From an uncultured Bacteroidales bacterium (GTDB lineage: Bacteria > Bacteroidota > Bacteroidia > Bacteroidales > Muribaculaceae), in the NCBI GenBank assembly GCA_900544535.1, contig UQVH01000001.1, positions 1 through 64,000 of the forward strand: a stretch of 64,000 nt of DNA. The letters are read 5' to 3'. The notes below the pieces were generated by a model, which was given only the letters and a program-made list of their open reading frames with translations, did not search any database and was not told the DNA's origin. Position 1 is the stretch's first letter. Every line of letters begins with the position of its first letter. Below, piece after piece: positions 57,374-64,000 of this stretch. The position numbers were made by a program, and so were the translations under genes.

Positions 57374-58072
57374 TTGAGTGTGACACCTTCGATATTAATC
57401 GTAGACAATGACACCGGCATTACCTCACTTCTGACAGAAAATCTTCGTAGCGAGGGATATGATGTCACGGCTGTAAGCCGGGCAGAAGAAGCTCTGACTC
57501 TTCCGCTCGACACTTTTCAGCTTGTCATTTCCGAGGTGGCACTCCCCGGTGAAATCGACGGTCTCGAACTGCTCGAACGCATGAAGGAAGACCGCATGAC
57601 TTTCCACATACCACTTATGTTCTGCACCGTCCGCGACGGGGAGCGCGACATCATCGCGGGCCTCAACGCCGGTGCCGACGACTATGTCACCAAGCCTTTC
57701 TCGCTTCGCGAATTCATGGCGCGCATCCGATCCGTGATGCGCCGTCACCGCAACTTCGCCCCCGCCGCCACCCAGCGGACAATCGAATACCGCACACTGA
57801 TCCTCAACATCGAATCGCGCACTCTGATCATCGACGGCGAATCCGTGGCTCTGTCGCCAACCGAATTCACCATACTGACGATGCTCATGCGCTCGCGCAA
57901 CAAACTTTTCCCCCGCGAGGAAATTTTCGCCTCCACCTGGCCCGGCGAAGAGATGACCAATCCGCGTCTTGTCGATGTCAACATCTCGCGTCTGCGTAAA
58001 AAACTCGGATCATACGGCCAGCATATCGTCAACCGTTCGGGCCTCGGCTATGGATTTATGGACACGATATGA
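57374..58072 (+). CDS. OmpR-family response regulator with Glu at the phosphorylation site
   Basis: 232 residues from a TTG start (a GTG two codons later is equally possible). The receiver domain (about 6-118) has the acidic pair (Asp11, Asp13 in VDNDTG), Thr85 and Lys107 (TKPF), but the residue at the phospho-acceptor position is Glu54 in VISEVALPG (GAG, 57533-57535) instead of Asp. The C-terminal winged helix is normal (VALSPTEFTILTMLMRSRNKLFPREEIF, RLVDVNISRLRKKLG). Glu can mimic phospho-Asp, so it may be always active. No histidine kinase is nearby. Its end overlaps rnhB by 4 bases. Confidence 0.9.
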   Translation: MSVTPSILIVDNDTGITSLLTENLRSEGYDVTAVSRAEEALTLPLDTFQLVISEVALPGEIDGLELLERMKEDRMTFHIPLMFCTVRDGERDIIAGLNAGADDYVTKPFSLREFMARIRSVMRRHRNFAPAATQRTIEYRTLILNIESRTLIIDGESVALSPTEFTILTMLMRSRNKLFPREEIFASTWPGEEMTNPRLVDVNISRLRKKLGSYGQHIVNRSGLGYGFMDTI

Positions 58073-58698
58073 AAAAACTGCCGGCGCCTCTGCCCTCCTC
58101 CACCACACCCTTCATTCTTGAAGCCGGATGCGACGAAGCCGGCCGCGGATGCCTGGCGGGACCGGTCTTTGCAGCGGCTGTGATTCTCCCCGACGGCTAT
58201 TCCAATCCCCTGCTCAACGACTCGAAAAAGCTCACCGAAAAGCAGCGCGAAGAGCTGCGCCCCGTCATCGAACGCGATGCCGTCGCCTGGGCCGTGGCCA
58301 CCGCCGACCATGAGGAGATAGACCGCATCAACATACTCAACGCCTCGATCCTTGCAATGCACCGTGCGCTCGACGCCCTCGGAGTGGAGCCGGGAGGAAT
58401 AGCGGTCGACGGCAACCGTTTCAAGCAGTACAGAGACATCAGGCATGTGACGGTGGTCAAGGGTGACGGCAAATACGGCAACATCGCCGCAGCCTCGATC
58501 CTTGCCAAGACACACCGCGACGAGTTCATGCGTGAGGCCGCCCGAAAATATCCCGGCTACAACTGGGAGGTCAACAAGGGTTATCCCACACGCGACCACC
58601 GCGCGGCAATCGCCGCTATCGGCCCCTCGCCGATCCACCGCATGACTTTCCGCCTCCTCCCCGACAGCAGTCAGGAAGAAGAGGACGATGCAAAATAA
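58069..58698 (+). CDS. rnhB: Ribonuclease HII
   Basis: 209 residues. RNase HII removes ribonucleotides from DNA and RNA of RNA-DNA hybrids. Seen: LEAGCDEAGRGCLAGPVFAAAVIL (catalytic Asp-Glu), LNDSKKLTEKQREEL, VDGNRF, VKGDGKYGNIAAASILAKTHRDEFM, WEVNKGYPTRDHRAAI. Its ATG overlaps the response-regulator stop, so translation is coupled. Confidence 0.97.
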   Translation: MKKLPAPLPSSTTPFILEAGCDEAGRGCLAGPVFAAAVILPDGYSNPLLNDSKKLTEKQREELRPVIERDAVAWAVATADHEEIDRINILNASILAMHRALDALGVEPGGIAVDGNRFKQYRDIRHVTVVKGDGKYGNIAAASILAKTHRDEFMREAARKYPGYNWEVNKGYPTRDHRAAIAAIGPSPIHRMTFRLLPDSSQEEEDDAK

Positions 58699-58703
58699 AA
58701 AAA

Positions 58704-59456
58704 TCATTTTTTCAGTTTTCTCGCCGCTGTGTAGGCAAGCATCTCGGCCCTGTAAGACTGGCGTGAAATCTCGCGGCCCACTTTACCCTCGAAAATTCCG
58801 CCCTTTCTGACATATGTTTTCCAGAAAGCTTTCAGGCCGTGGACGAAGGGCGACAGTGCGCCGATTTCATCATCCTTGGCCGCAAGCACCTTTGCTTTCA
58901 TCTTGGCGTGAGAGTTTACCACTGCCTCATATTGCTGCGGAGTGTCGCAACGGTGGTGCAGGATGTCACCGTCGACCAGAGCCGGACGCACCGAGTCGCG
59001 GAAAATCACCGTCTCGGCCACGTCACGCAGATTCCAGTTGGCATAGCGCTTGTCAAAGAGGCGTATCTGGCGGTCGGGGTACCATCCGCAGTGTCTCACC
59101 GGAAAACCACAATAGAAATTCAGGCGCGACATGCTGTAAACCCTGTGGCCGAAACCTTCTTCCTTAAGGCGCAGAATCGACTCCTGGAGGGCAGGCGAGA
59201 GCACCTCATCGGCGTCGATCGAAAGAACATACTGATGGGTTGTGAGGGAGGTGGCATACTGACGCTGTGCACCGAATCCGTCAAACTTGCGCAGGCAGAT
59301 CCGGCAACCGTACTCCTCGCAGATTTCAACCGTGCGGTCGGTCGATCCGGAATCAACCACTATTATTTCATCCGCTATTCCGCGCAATGATTCCAGACAG
59401 GCACCGACGTGCCTCTCTTCATTAAATGCAAGAATAGTTGCTGAAATTTTTTTCAT
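58704..59456 (-). CDS. Family 2 glycosyltransferase, WaaE/KdtX-like
   Basis: 250 residues: ISATILAFNEERHVGACLESLRGIADEIIVVDSGSTDRTVEICEEYGC, VLSIDADEVLSPAL (DxD), YCGFPVRHCGWYPDRQIRLFDKRYANW. This layout is that of WaaE/KdtX-type glycosyltransferases that add a hexose to the LPS inner core. The sugar is not readable. The -7 element (59530-59537, reverse TACATTTG) sits 74 bases upstream. Confidence 0.9.
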   Translation of the reverse strand: MKKISATILAFNEERHVGACLESLRGIADEIIVVDSGSTDRTVEICEEYGCRICLRKFDGFGAQRQYATSLTTHQYVLSIDADEVLSPALQESILRLKEEGFGHRVYSMSRLNFYCGFPVRHCGWYPDRQIRLFDKRYANWNLRDVAETVIFRDSVRPALVDGDILHHRCDTPQQYEAVVNSHAKMKAKVLAAKDDEIGALSPFVHGLKAFWKTYVRKGGIFEGKVGREISRQSYRAEMLAYTAARKLKK

Positions 59457-59529
59457 CTGCTAATAATAATAGACCTATGTTTATCGTTCTCTAATTTGGA
59501 ACGCCGAATTCATCTCGGCATAGGCGTTA

Positions 59530-59537
59530 CAAATGTA
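59530..59537 (-). promoter_or_regulatory. -7 promoter element of the WaaE-like gene
   Basis: The reverse strand reads TACATTTG (TAnnTTTG). Confidence 0.5.
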
Positions 59538-59675
59538 GGACAAAAAATTTATTTTTTCAAAACTCTTTTTTTGGCAAATCCGACAAACTGACTAAAAAAG
59601 AGCAAAAAGATACCGAAAACACCCCCATTAACTAATTTTAACCATTGGGGGGGGGTAAAATTGAAAGATAAATAT

Positions 59676-59805
59676 TACTTTTGTACCACAACTATTAGCG
59701 CCAAAAGACTTATAGCTACTATCAAAGCAACGCATAACACAAAGTCAACTAAAAAAGTTAGGTTAAGGGAATAGAGAGACCGTGAGGTTTCTCTATTTTC
59801 TTTAT
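59676..59805 (+). ncRNA. Candidate small RNA with own promoter and terminator
   Basis: TACTTTTG (59676-59683) fits the -7 element. About 115 bases later AATAGAGA (59770-59777) pairs with TCTCTATT (59790-59797), followed by TTC and then TTTA, a terminator-like end. Between them there is no ATG, and AACT-AAAAAA-GTT forms a small hairpin near 59750. The next gene has its own TATATTTG at 59859-59866. I see no known RNA family. A nine-G run precedes the promoter. Confidence 0.45.
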
Positions 59806-59858
59806 CCCCCCTAAAGAAAAATATTTATTTTATCGGCGTAAAAATCTCACGTTTTATC

Positions 59859-59866
59859 TATATTTG
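59859..59866 (+). promoter_or_regulatory. -7 promoter element of the 59902 gene
   Basis: TATATTTG, 36 bases before the ATG at 59902. Confidence 0.55.
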
Positions 59867-59901
59867 CGAAATAATTAAAACCTTTTAAGAGTCGCTTCAT
59901 C

Positions 59902-61920
59902 ATGAAATCTTTGCTTCATCTTTGTGTCATTGCGTTAGTTATATTTTTCTTCCCGTTCAAGAACGCAACGGCCTATACATTGTCATCCAAATCGGCTGTT
60001 GCGCATCTGAAAGATCTTGAGAATGAGAATAAGGATATTATGAAATCATTAGGCAAGGAATACAAAGCTAAAGTATCTATCGAACAGTGGAACGACGGCA
60101 AAAATTATTTCATATTGCACCGCAATCTGGAGTTTGCCCGCGCCGACATGAATGGAAACATCATTTCTTATCTCAACCCCGACGGCAATAAAGAGATATT
60201 CTTCTACGACTGTCAGTATGTCAGCGATGAAAATTCCCCAGAATCTTACTATATGGTTCTCCGCAAACTCGGAAACGGCAAGCAGATATGGAGCGCGGTA
60301 CTGAAAGACGGACATATTCCATGCAATCTGCCATTAACGAAAGTTTCCAATATCGAAGGTAAACGCTACTTCGCTCACGACACCTCTGATCCAAGAAATA
60401 AATATGTGATTTACGACTACGCCGGTACGCTCCTTACCCCTACACCCTGTAATGATTTTACATTCATCTCAGGCGATGGAAAGGGAAAGATTCTCACTGA
60501 CAAGCAAAAGCAGTCTATTACATTCAACTGGCCCGATATGCCGTTCCATATCACAGGTAAAACCGCCGGTCAACCGCTGCCATATACTGTCTATGGTCCC
60601 GGTAAAGGTCAGACAAGAAATTGTCAGAATGTGATAGGACGTCTGTGCACCGGCACACCGGCCGACGGCAAGTCAATCGCAAAAGATTCCAGGTATGTGC
60701 GCGTGCTGCGTCACTACGACAATAAAGGCGCGCTCATCAGCAAAGACACGGTGATGGTGGTCAACTTTACCAAACCCGTCGACGTGATGCGCACCGACAA
60801 CGGCGATGTGCTCGCACACAATGTCCGGGAAATACGCCTCATAAACAACTCCGGTTCGTTCTATTATGTACAGTACAACTTGTCCGACTGGCGCCGATAT
60901 GTAGGTCTGGTCAATATGGCTGACACTGCCAAGAATGTGCCTCCCGTGTTCGCCGATGTGGCTTGGACAGGCGACGATAGAGGCGCATTGGTGCAAAAGA
61001 GTATCTACGAGCCTTTCAGCCAATATACCCCCGGAACCATCTGTACTCCCTTCATCCCCTCCGAAGAGGAAAAAAATATCCGTAAAGGCTCGCGGGCCTA
61101 TGTCAATACTTCAAAGGAAAAAATAACCGACAGCATCGCCGGTCTTAACCCCGAAGAAATAAAGATCGTACAGGCTGATCTCATATGGTGTCTCGCAAAG
61201 GACATCGACATGCTCGAAACCAACATACGCCTCGCAGAAGCTGATGTCTCCCCCCTTGCCGGTGGTCACGGCCATACTATTTTTTCGCAGAAAAACGGTC
61301 AGTGCATATCAGCTTTTGCCCGCATTCTTCCACGATTTAAAGTTTATGCCGATGTTCTTTCAAAAAATGCCGCTGACAGCGATCTCACGTCCAACCTGCA
61401 AAAGATGATTGCTTCAGCCGAAAACTTTGAAAAGCAGGCGTTCGACTGTGCATCCGCTTATTACGACCGCCGTAACATGAAAGATGCCGAAATAGCCGAA
61501 AGAAAACGTATAGAAGCCGCAAAGAAAGAACGGTTGAGAAAAACTCTTGAAACTTCCCAGGAGTTCACTGATCAGATTAATGAAGCACAAGCCATAGTCC
61601 GCGAAGGCGAACAGCGCATAGCAGCTAAAAAAGCGGCCCGCAAAGCAGCTGAAAGCGGATACTCTTCCCAAAGCACATCCACATCTTCGGCAGCCTCGAC
61701 CGGCGAAGACAAATCCGGACGCAAAGCCTTCCTGAAAGGCCAGATCATCGAATGGAAAAATAAATTGAAAAAAGCCGAACAGTCGCTCGAAAGTGAATTG
61801 GCATCCGGCAACAATGACGACTGGCATAAACAACAGGTTGTCGAAAGCAAACGCAATACCGTCAATGAATGTCTGCAAATGATTCGTCAGTATGAGGAAG
61901 AACTCAACTCATTGAAATAG
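59902..61920 (+). CDS. Secreted protein with C-terminal coiled coil, unknown function
   Basis: 672 residues. A signal peptide (MKSLLHLCVIALVIFFFPFKNATA) is followed by about 400 residues of beta-rich sequence with no family that I recognise, including short DGN/NGN turns. The last 250 residues are helical, with Lys/Glu/Ala-rich coiled coil (NMKDAEIAERKRIEAAKKERLRKTLE, WKNKLKKAEQSLESELA) split by a Ser/Thr-rich linker (SGYSSQSTSTSSAASTG). It may be a periplasmic structural protein. The neighbour on the right has a comparable Ser/Asn linker, but I see no homology. Confidence 0.75.
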   Translation: MKSLLHLCVIALVIFFFPFKNATAYTLSSKSAVAHLKDLENENKDIMKSLGKEYKAKVSIEQWNDGKNYFILHRNLEFARADMNGNIISYLNPDGNKEIFFYDCQYVSDENSPESYYMVLRKLGNGKQIWSAVLKDGHIPCNLPLTKVSNIEGKRYFAHDTSDPRNKYVIYDYAGTLLTPTPCNDFTFISGDGKGKILTDKQKQSITFNWPDMPFHITGKTAGQPLPYTVYGPGKGQTRNCQNVIGRLCTGTPADGKSIAKDSRYVRVLRHYDNKGALISKDTVMVVNFTKPVDVMRTDNGDVLAHNVREIRLINNSGSFYYVQYNLSDWRRYVGLVNMADTAKNVPPVFADVAWTGDDRGALVQKSIYEPFSQYTPGTICTPFIPSEEEKNIRKGSRAYVNTSKEKITDSIAGLNPEEIKIVQADLIWCLAKDIDMLETNIRLAEADVSPLAGGHGHTIFSQKNGQCISAFARILPRFKVYADVLSKNAADSDLTSNLQKMIASAENFEKQAFDCASAYYDRRNMKDAEIAERKRIEAAKKERLRKTLETSQEFTDQINEAQAIVREGEQRIAAKKAARKAAESGYSSQSTSTSSAASTGEDKSGRKAFLKGQIIEWKNKLKKAEQSLESELASGNNDDWHKQQVVESKRNTVNECLQMIRQYEEELNSLK

Positions 61921-61937
61921 ATCACTATTATCCTCCC

Positions 61938-61973
61938 ACCTGTCGCAGACACGGTCACATTTGTCTTGCCTGT
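61938..61973. pseudogene. Short sequence related to the downstream WG-repeat gene
   Basis: CACCTGTCGC..G.CAC.GTCACATT.GT.TTGC occurs here and at about 62777-62810, inside the 62493 gene, in the same orientation with about five differences over 34 bases. It may be a remnant of a duplication or partial gene. The match is short. Confidence 0.3.
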
Positions 61974-62057
61974 TCATTCAAACTATCAATATCAGGTTGG
62001 TTGCAGACCTCGCATGTAGGCCGACCACGTTAAGTAATATCAGACCTTGCATATAGC

Positions 62058-62130
62058 CTGGCCGCGTCAGCGGTCAGGAGAATCCAAGAAGATACGTTGC
62101 AGGCTGGCCGCGTCAGCGGTCAGGAGAATC
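62058..62130. repeat. Two tandem repeat units before palindrome copy 2
   Basis: CTGGCCGCGTCAGCGGTC followed by AGGAGAATCC occurs at 62058 and again at 62104, 46 bases apart. The same unit (CGGCCGCGTCAGCGGTC..AAGAATCC) precedes palindrome copy 1 at 21455-21480. Confidence 0.8.
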
Positions 62131-62311
62131 CAGGCCACTGCAAGGGCGCCGTAGGTGTCCGCAGCTGTGGTGAAAAAGATGTTATAATATTTAAAAGCTC
62201 CGTAGGAGCGAAACAATAGAGACAAAGTTTCACTCCTACGGAGCTTTTTGAAGGGAGGGGGATACCGGTAACCACAGCTGCGGACCGCGATGCGGCCCTT
62301 GCAGTGGCCTG
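62131..62311. repeat. Nested triple-palindrome repeat, copy 2
   Basis: Same architecture as 21480-21659. Outer arms at 62131-62147 and 62295-62311, middle arms at 62157-62171 and 62271-62285, inner arms at 62194-62214 and 62227-62247. Arms match copy 1 almost exactly, one inner base forming a G-U pair, while the spacers between arms are different. It lies between the convergent 59902 and 62493 genes, just as copy 1 lies between convergent recA and metF. Confidence 0.92.
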
Positions 62312-62328
62312 GATTCCTCCAACCGCTA

Positions 62329-62436
62329 CGCGGTTAGCCTGATGCTGTCATTGAAACCATCCCAGATATGTTCGCGGTCAGCCTGATGCTGTCATTGAAA
62401 CCATCCCAGATATATTCGCGGTTAACCTGATATTGG
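62329..62436. repeat. 44-bp tandem repeat after palindrome copy 2
   Basis: Units start at 62329, 62373 and 62417 with CGCGGTTAGCCTGATGCTGT or a variant, followed by CATTGAAACCATCCCAGATAT. The first two are full and nearly identical; the third is cut after about 20 bases. Confidence 0.85.
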
Positions 62437-62492
62437 CGGCTTGGGATGGTGCTAATCTATGCAAATCCATCACGACTCCATATCTGATTCTA

Positions 62493-64000
62493 TCAGAAAT
62501 TGCCGTGGATCTTGCCCCGGCCTGCGCAGGACACACACTTTCCGCGGCCCTTGCACAGACTGCATTTGCTCTTGTTGTCATTGACCAAGCCGCTACCACC
62601 GCAATGCTGACAAAGGCCGCTGCCGTTGCAACCGCGGCACTGTGCCTCATGACGGTTGTAATTGCTGCCGTTATTGGTCGACTGACCGTTTGAAACGGAG
62701 CTTTCAGGAACATACCCTCCGGCAACCGCCGCACCCATCACCTCGTCGGAAACATGAGTCTTGTCAATCATCCGACCACCTGTCGCGGGCACCGTCACAT
62801 TCGTTTTGCTCGACGATGAACCGGAATTTCCGCCGAGATAATTTGCGAAAATTCCGAGAACCGAACCCAACATGCGGGCCTGACGGGCCTCGGCTTCGGA
62901 GGTCACCATCGCCGCATGACCGCGCACATTATTGTAACGCTGCACATATTCTGCCATCTGTGTCGATCTATATTGCACCTGTGAAAGATAGCTTTCAGCT
63001 TCGGATCTGAACGAACTGTCACCGCTGCCTATATATGCCTTGAGAAGATTTCCCGACATATTCAGAGATTGCAGTATCAGATTGGCATCCGACACGACAT
63101 TTTCCTCGTTTGCCGGCAAGCCCGACCCGCTTTCCATAGACTCCACGATGATTCTGTATCTCATCTGCGAAGATATGATTTTCTCCATCAGAGCGGCGCC
63201 TGCATAGAACTTGGCCCAAGGAGCTTCGATCCCCTCGCGCGAGTAGAAATCCACAACCTCGTCAAACTTGCGGTTGGCAAAGAGAGCCTCACCCTTGTCG
63301 CGGTAAGTAGTGTTGTAGGCTTTGGTCGGCACGTAAGTTTTGGCATAATCGTCGGTCGCGCGCGCACGCACCTTCCATTCGTTCTGATAATTGTAAACTT
63401 CATAGAACTCAGCGGGAATGTCGAAGTCGGAATTGTCGAGACATTTCATACCCTTAACCTTCGCACCCATGTCGTTAGTAGTCTCGTAGACAGTACATTT
63501 GGCATTGGAGACTATTTCAATGTAGTCAGCCTTGTCGATAACCACTGCCCCGTCGCCACGGACCAATTTGCCCGATTCATAGCCTTTACCGGCATACAGC
63601 GACAGATAAACGATAGATCCTGACTTCTTATGCGGATATTCGTAAGCCATGGTCAGCGGCGAATCCGAAAGATAAACATAATTACCGTTGAAAACAGCGA
63701 AATTATGCTTCGGGAACTTCGCGGTCGATTGTCCCTGCCGGTCGAATACTTCGGCTCCGTCATTCTTGGTAAAACCCCAGAATCCATCTGCCGATGGCTG
63801 CGTGACCACAGCGACCGTTTCACCCGTCGGTTTATCCTTGTCATTTACGAGATTTACGGTGAAACGGTCCGACGTAAGTTCGGGAATATATATCACAGCC
63901 TCATATTTCAAGGGCAAGATAAGATTGCCATCCTTATCGGCTATTCCGCACTTGTAATCTTTATCCGTGACACGGTAAAAAGGAGATTCGGGTGCATTTT
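62493..64000 (-). CDS. WG-repeat protein with DnaJ-type zinc-binding tail (5' end outside window)
   Basis: At least 502 residues; the frame is still open at the right edge, so the N-terminus lies outside. The first visible part (YRVTDKDYKCGIADKDGNLILPLKYEAVIY) is a WG-type repeat, and another is near GFWGFTKNDGAEVF. A helical region follows (about 225-350), then a Ser/Asn-rich linker and a C-terminus with four CxxC knuckles in the DnaJ pattern (CRGCNGSG, CQHCGGSG, CSLCKGRG, CVSCAGRG). DnaJ zinc modules bind unfolded protein, so it may be a chaperone-like or sensing protein. An in-frame TTG at 63917 is not the real start. Confidence 0.8.
   Translation of the reverse strand, partial: NAPESPFYRVTDKDYKCGIADKDGNLILPLKYEAVIYIPELTSDRFTVNLVNDKDKPTGETVAVVTQPSADGFWGFTKNDGAEVFDRQGQSTAKFPKHNFAVFNGNYVYLSDSPLTMAYEYPHKKSGSIVYLSLYAGKGYESGKLVRGDGAVVIDKADYIEIVSNAKCTVYETTNDMGAKVKGMKCLDNSDFDIPAEFYEVYNYQNEWKVRARATDDYAKTYVPTKAYNTTYRDKGEALFANRKFDEVVDFYSREGIEAPWAKFYAGAALMEKIISSQMRYRIIVESMESGSGLPANEENVVSDANLILQSLNMSGNLLKAYIGSGDSSFRSEAESYLSQVQYRSTQMAEYVQRYNNVRGHAAMVTSEAEARQARMLGSVLGIFANYLGGNSGSSSSKTNVTVPATGGRMIDKTHVSDEVMGAAVAGGYVPESSVSNGQSTNNGSNYNRHEAQCRGCNGSGLCQHCGGSGLVNDNKSKCSLCKGRGKCVSCAGRGKIHGNF

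Overview
This window reads as a Bacteroidota chromosome, most likely order Bacteroidales and plausibly Muribaculaceae. The order-level placement rests on sequence features: many start regions carry the Bacteroidota -7 element TAnnTTTG (TAATTTTG, TAACTTTG, TATCTTTG) with little Shine-Dalgarno signal; there are Mfa/fimbrillin-type lipoproteins (DUF6562, DUF3575), type IX secretion C-terminal domains, Bacteroidales-style lepB-wbqC and TPR-ribH neighbourhoods, DUF2851 and EFR1-type ferredoxin. The family-level guess is inference. There are no rRNA, tRNA, CRISPR, transposase or prophage genes. A 16-base parS match at 51528-51543 beside mnmG suggests the right half lies in the origin-proximal part of the chromosome.

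Layout. 0.1-2 kb: typA. 2-11.3 kb (minus): one operon encoding a DUF3575 outer-membrane protein, a small DUF6562 lipoprotein and three large lipoproteins with a shared fimbrillin-like head and different beta-helix/GLUG tails; two of the heads share 480 bp without one mismatch. 11.8-13.4 kb: an AAA ATPase fused to DUF4435 (PARIS/OLD-like). 13.6-16.0 kb: split ThrE-type amino-acid exporter with a LysR regulator. 16.2-19.8 kb: a canonical cobalamin riboswitch leading into a 1002-residue Big2-domain, T9SS-sorted surface protein. 20-24 kb: recA, a repeat cluster, metF and a Sel1-repeat protein. 24.2-26.7 kb: two tandem diverged copies of a two-gene small-membrane-protein module, preceded by a lipoprotein regulator. 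26.8-31.7 kb: dapB-lepB-wbqC and two family-2 glycosyltransferases.

32.0-39.4 kb (plus): a six-gene operon that I cannot match to a described system. It encodes an SPFH protein with four zinc ribbons, a four-helix membrane protein, a coiled-coil membrane protein with an extremely acidic tail, two paralogous coiled-coil proteins and a bactofilin-like beta-solenoid. This is my main candidate for a new system, probably a membrane-associated scaffold. 39.6-46 kb: a T9SS cargo, a secreted transglutaminase-like protein, then an operon with a riboswitch-like structured leader (PfkB kinase, TPR protein, ribH, DUF2851). 46-48.6 kb: MFS exporter, EFR1 ferredoxin, holin-like protein.

48.8-58.7 kb is housekeeping: uvrC, apt, parS, mnmG, ybeY, then LD-carboxypeptidase, radical SAM, frr and pyrH, then a response regulator whose phospho-accepting Asp is Glu, overlapping rnhB. 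58.7-64 kb: a glycosyltransferase, a candidate small RNA, a secreted coiled-coil protein, a second copy of the palindromic repeat cluster, and a WG-repeat protein with DnaJ-type zinc-binding motifs that runs off the right edge.

Isoleucine codon use changes near 16 kb: ATA is common to the left, even in typA, and rare to the right, for example in recA. This could be a transferred block or an assembly join.
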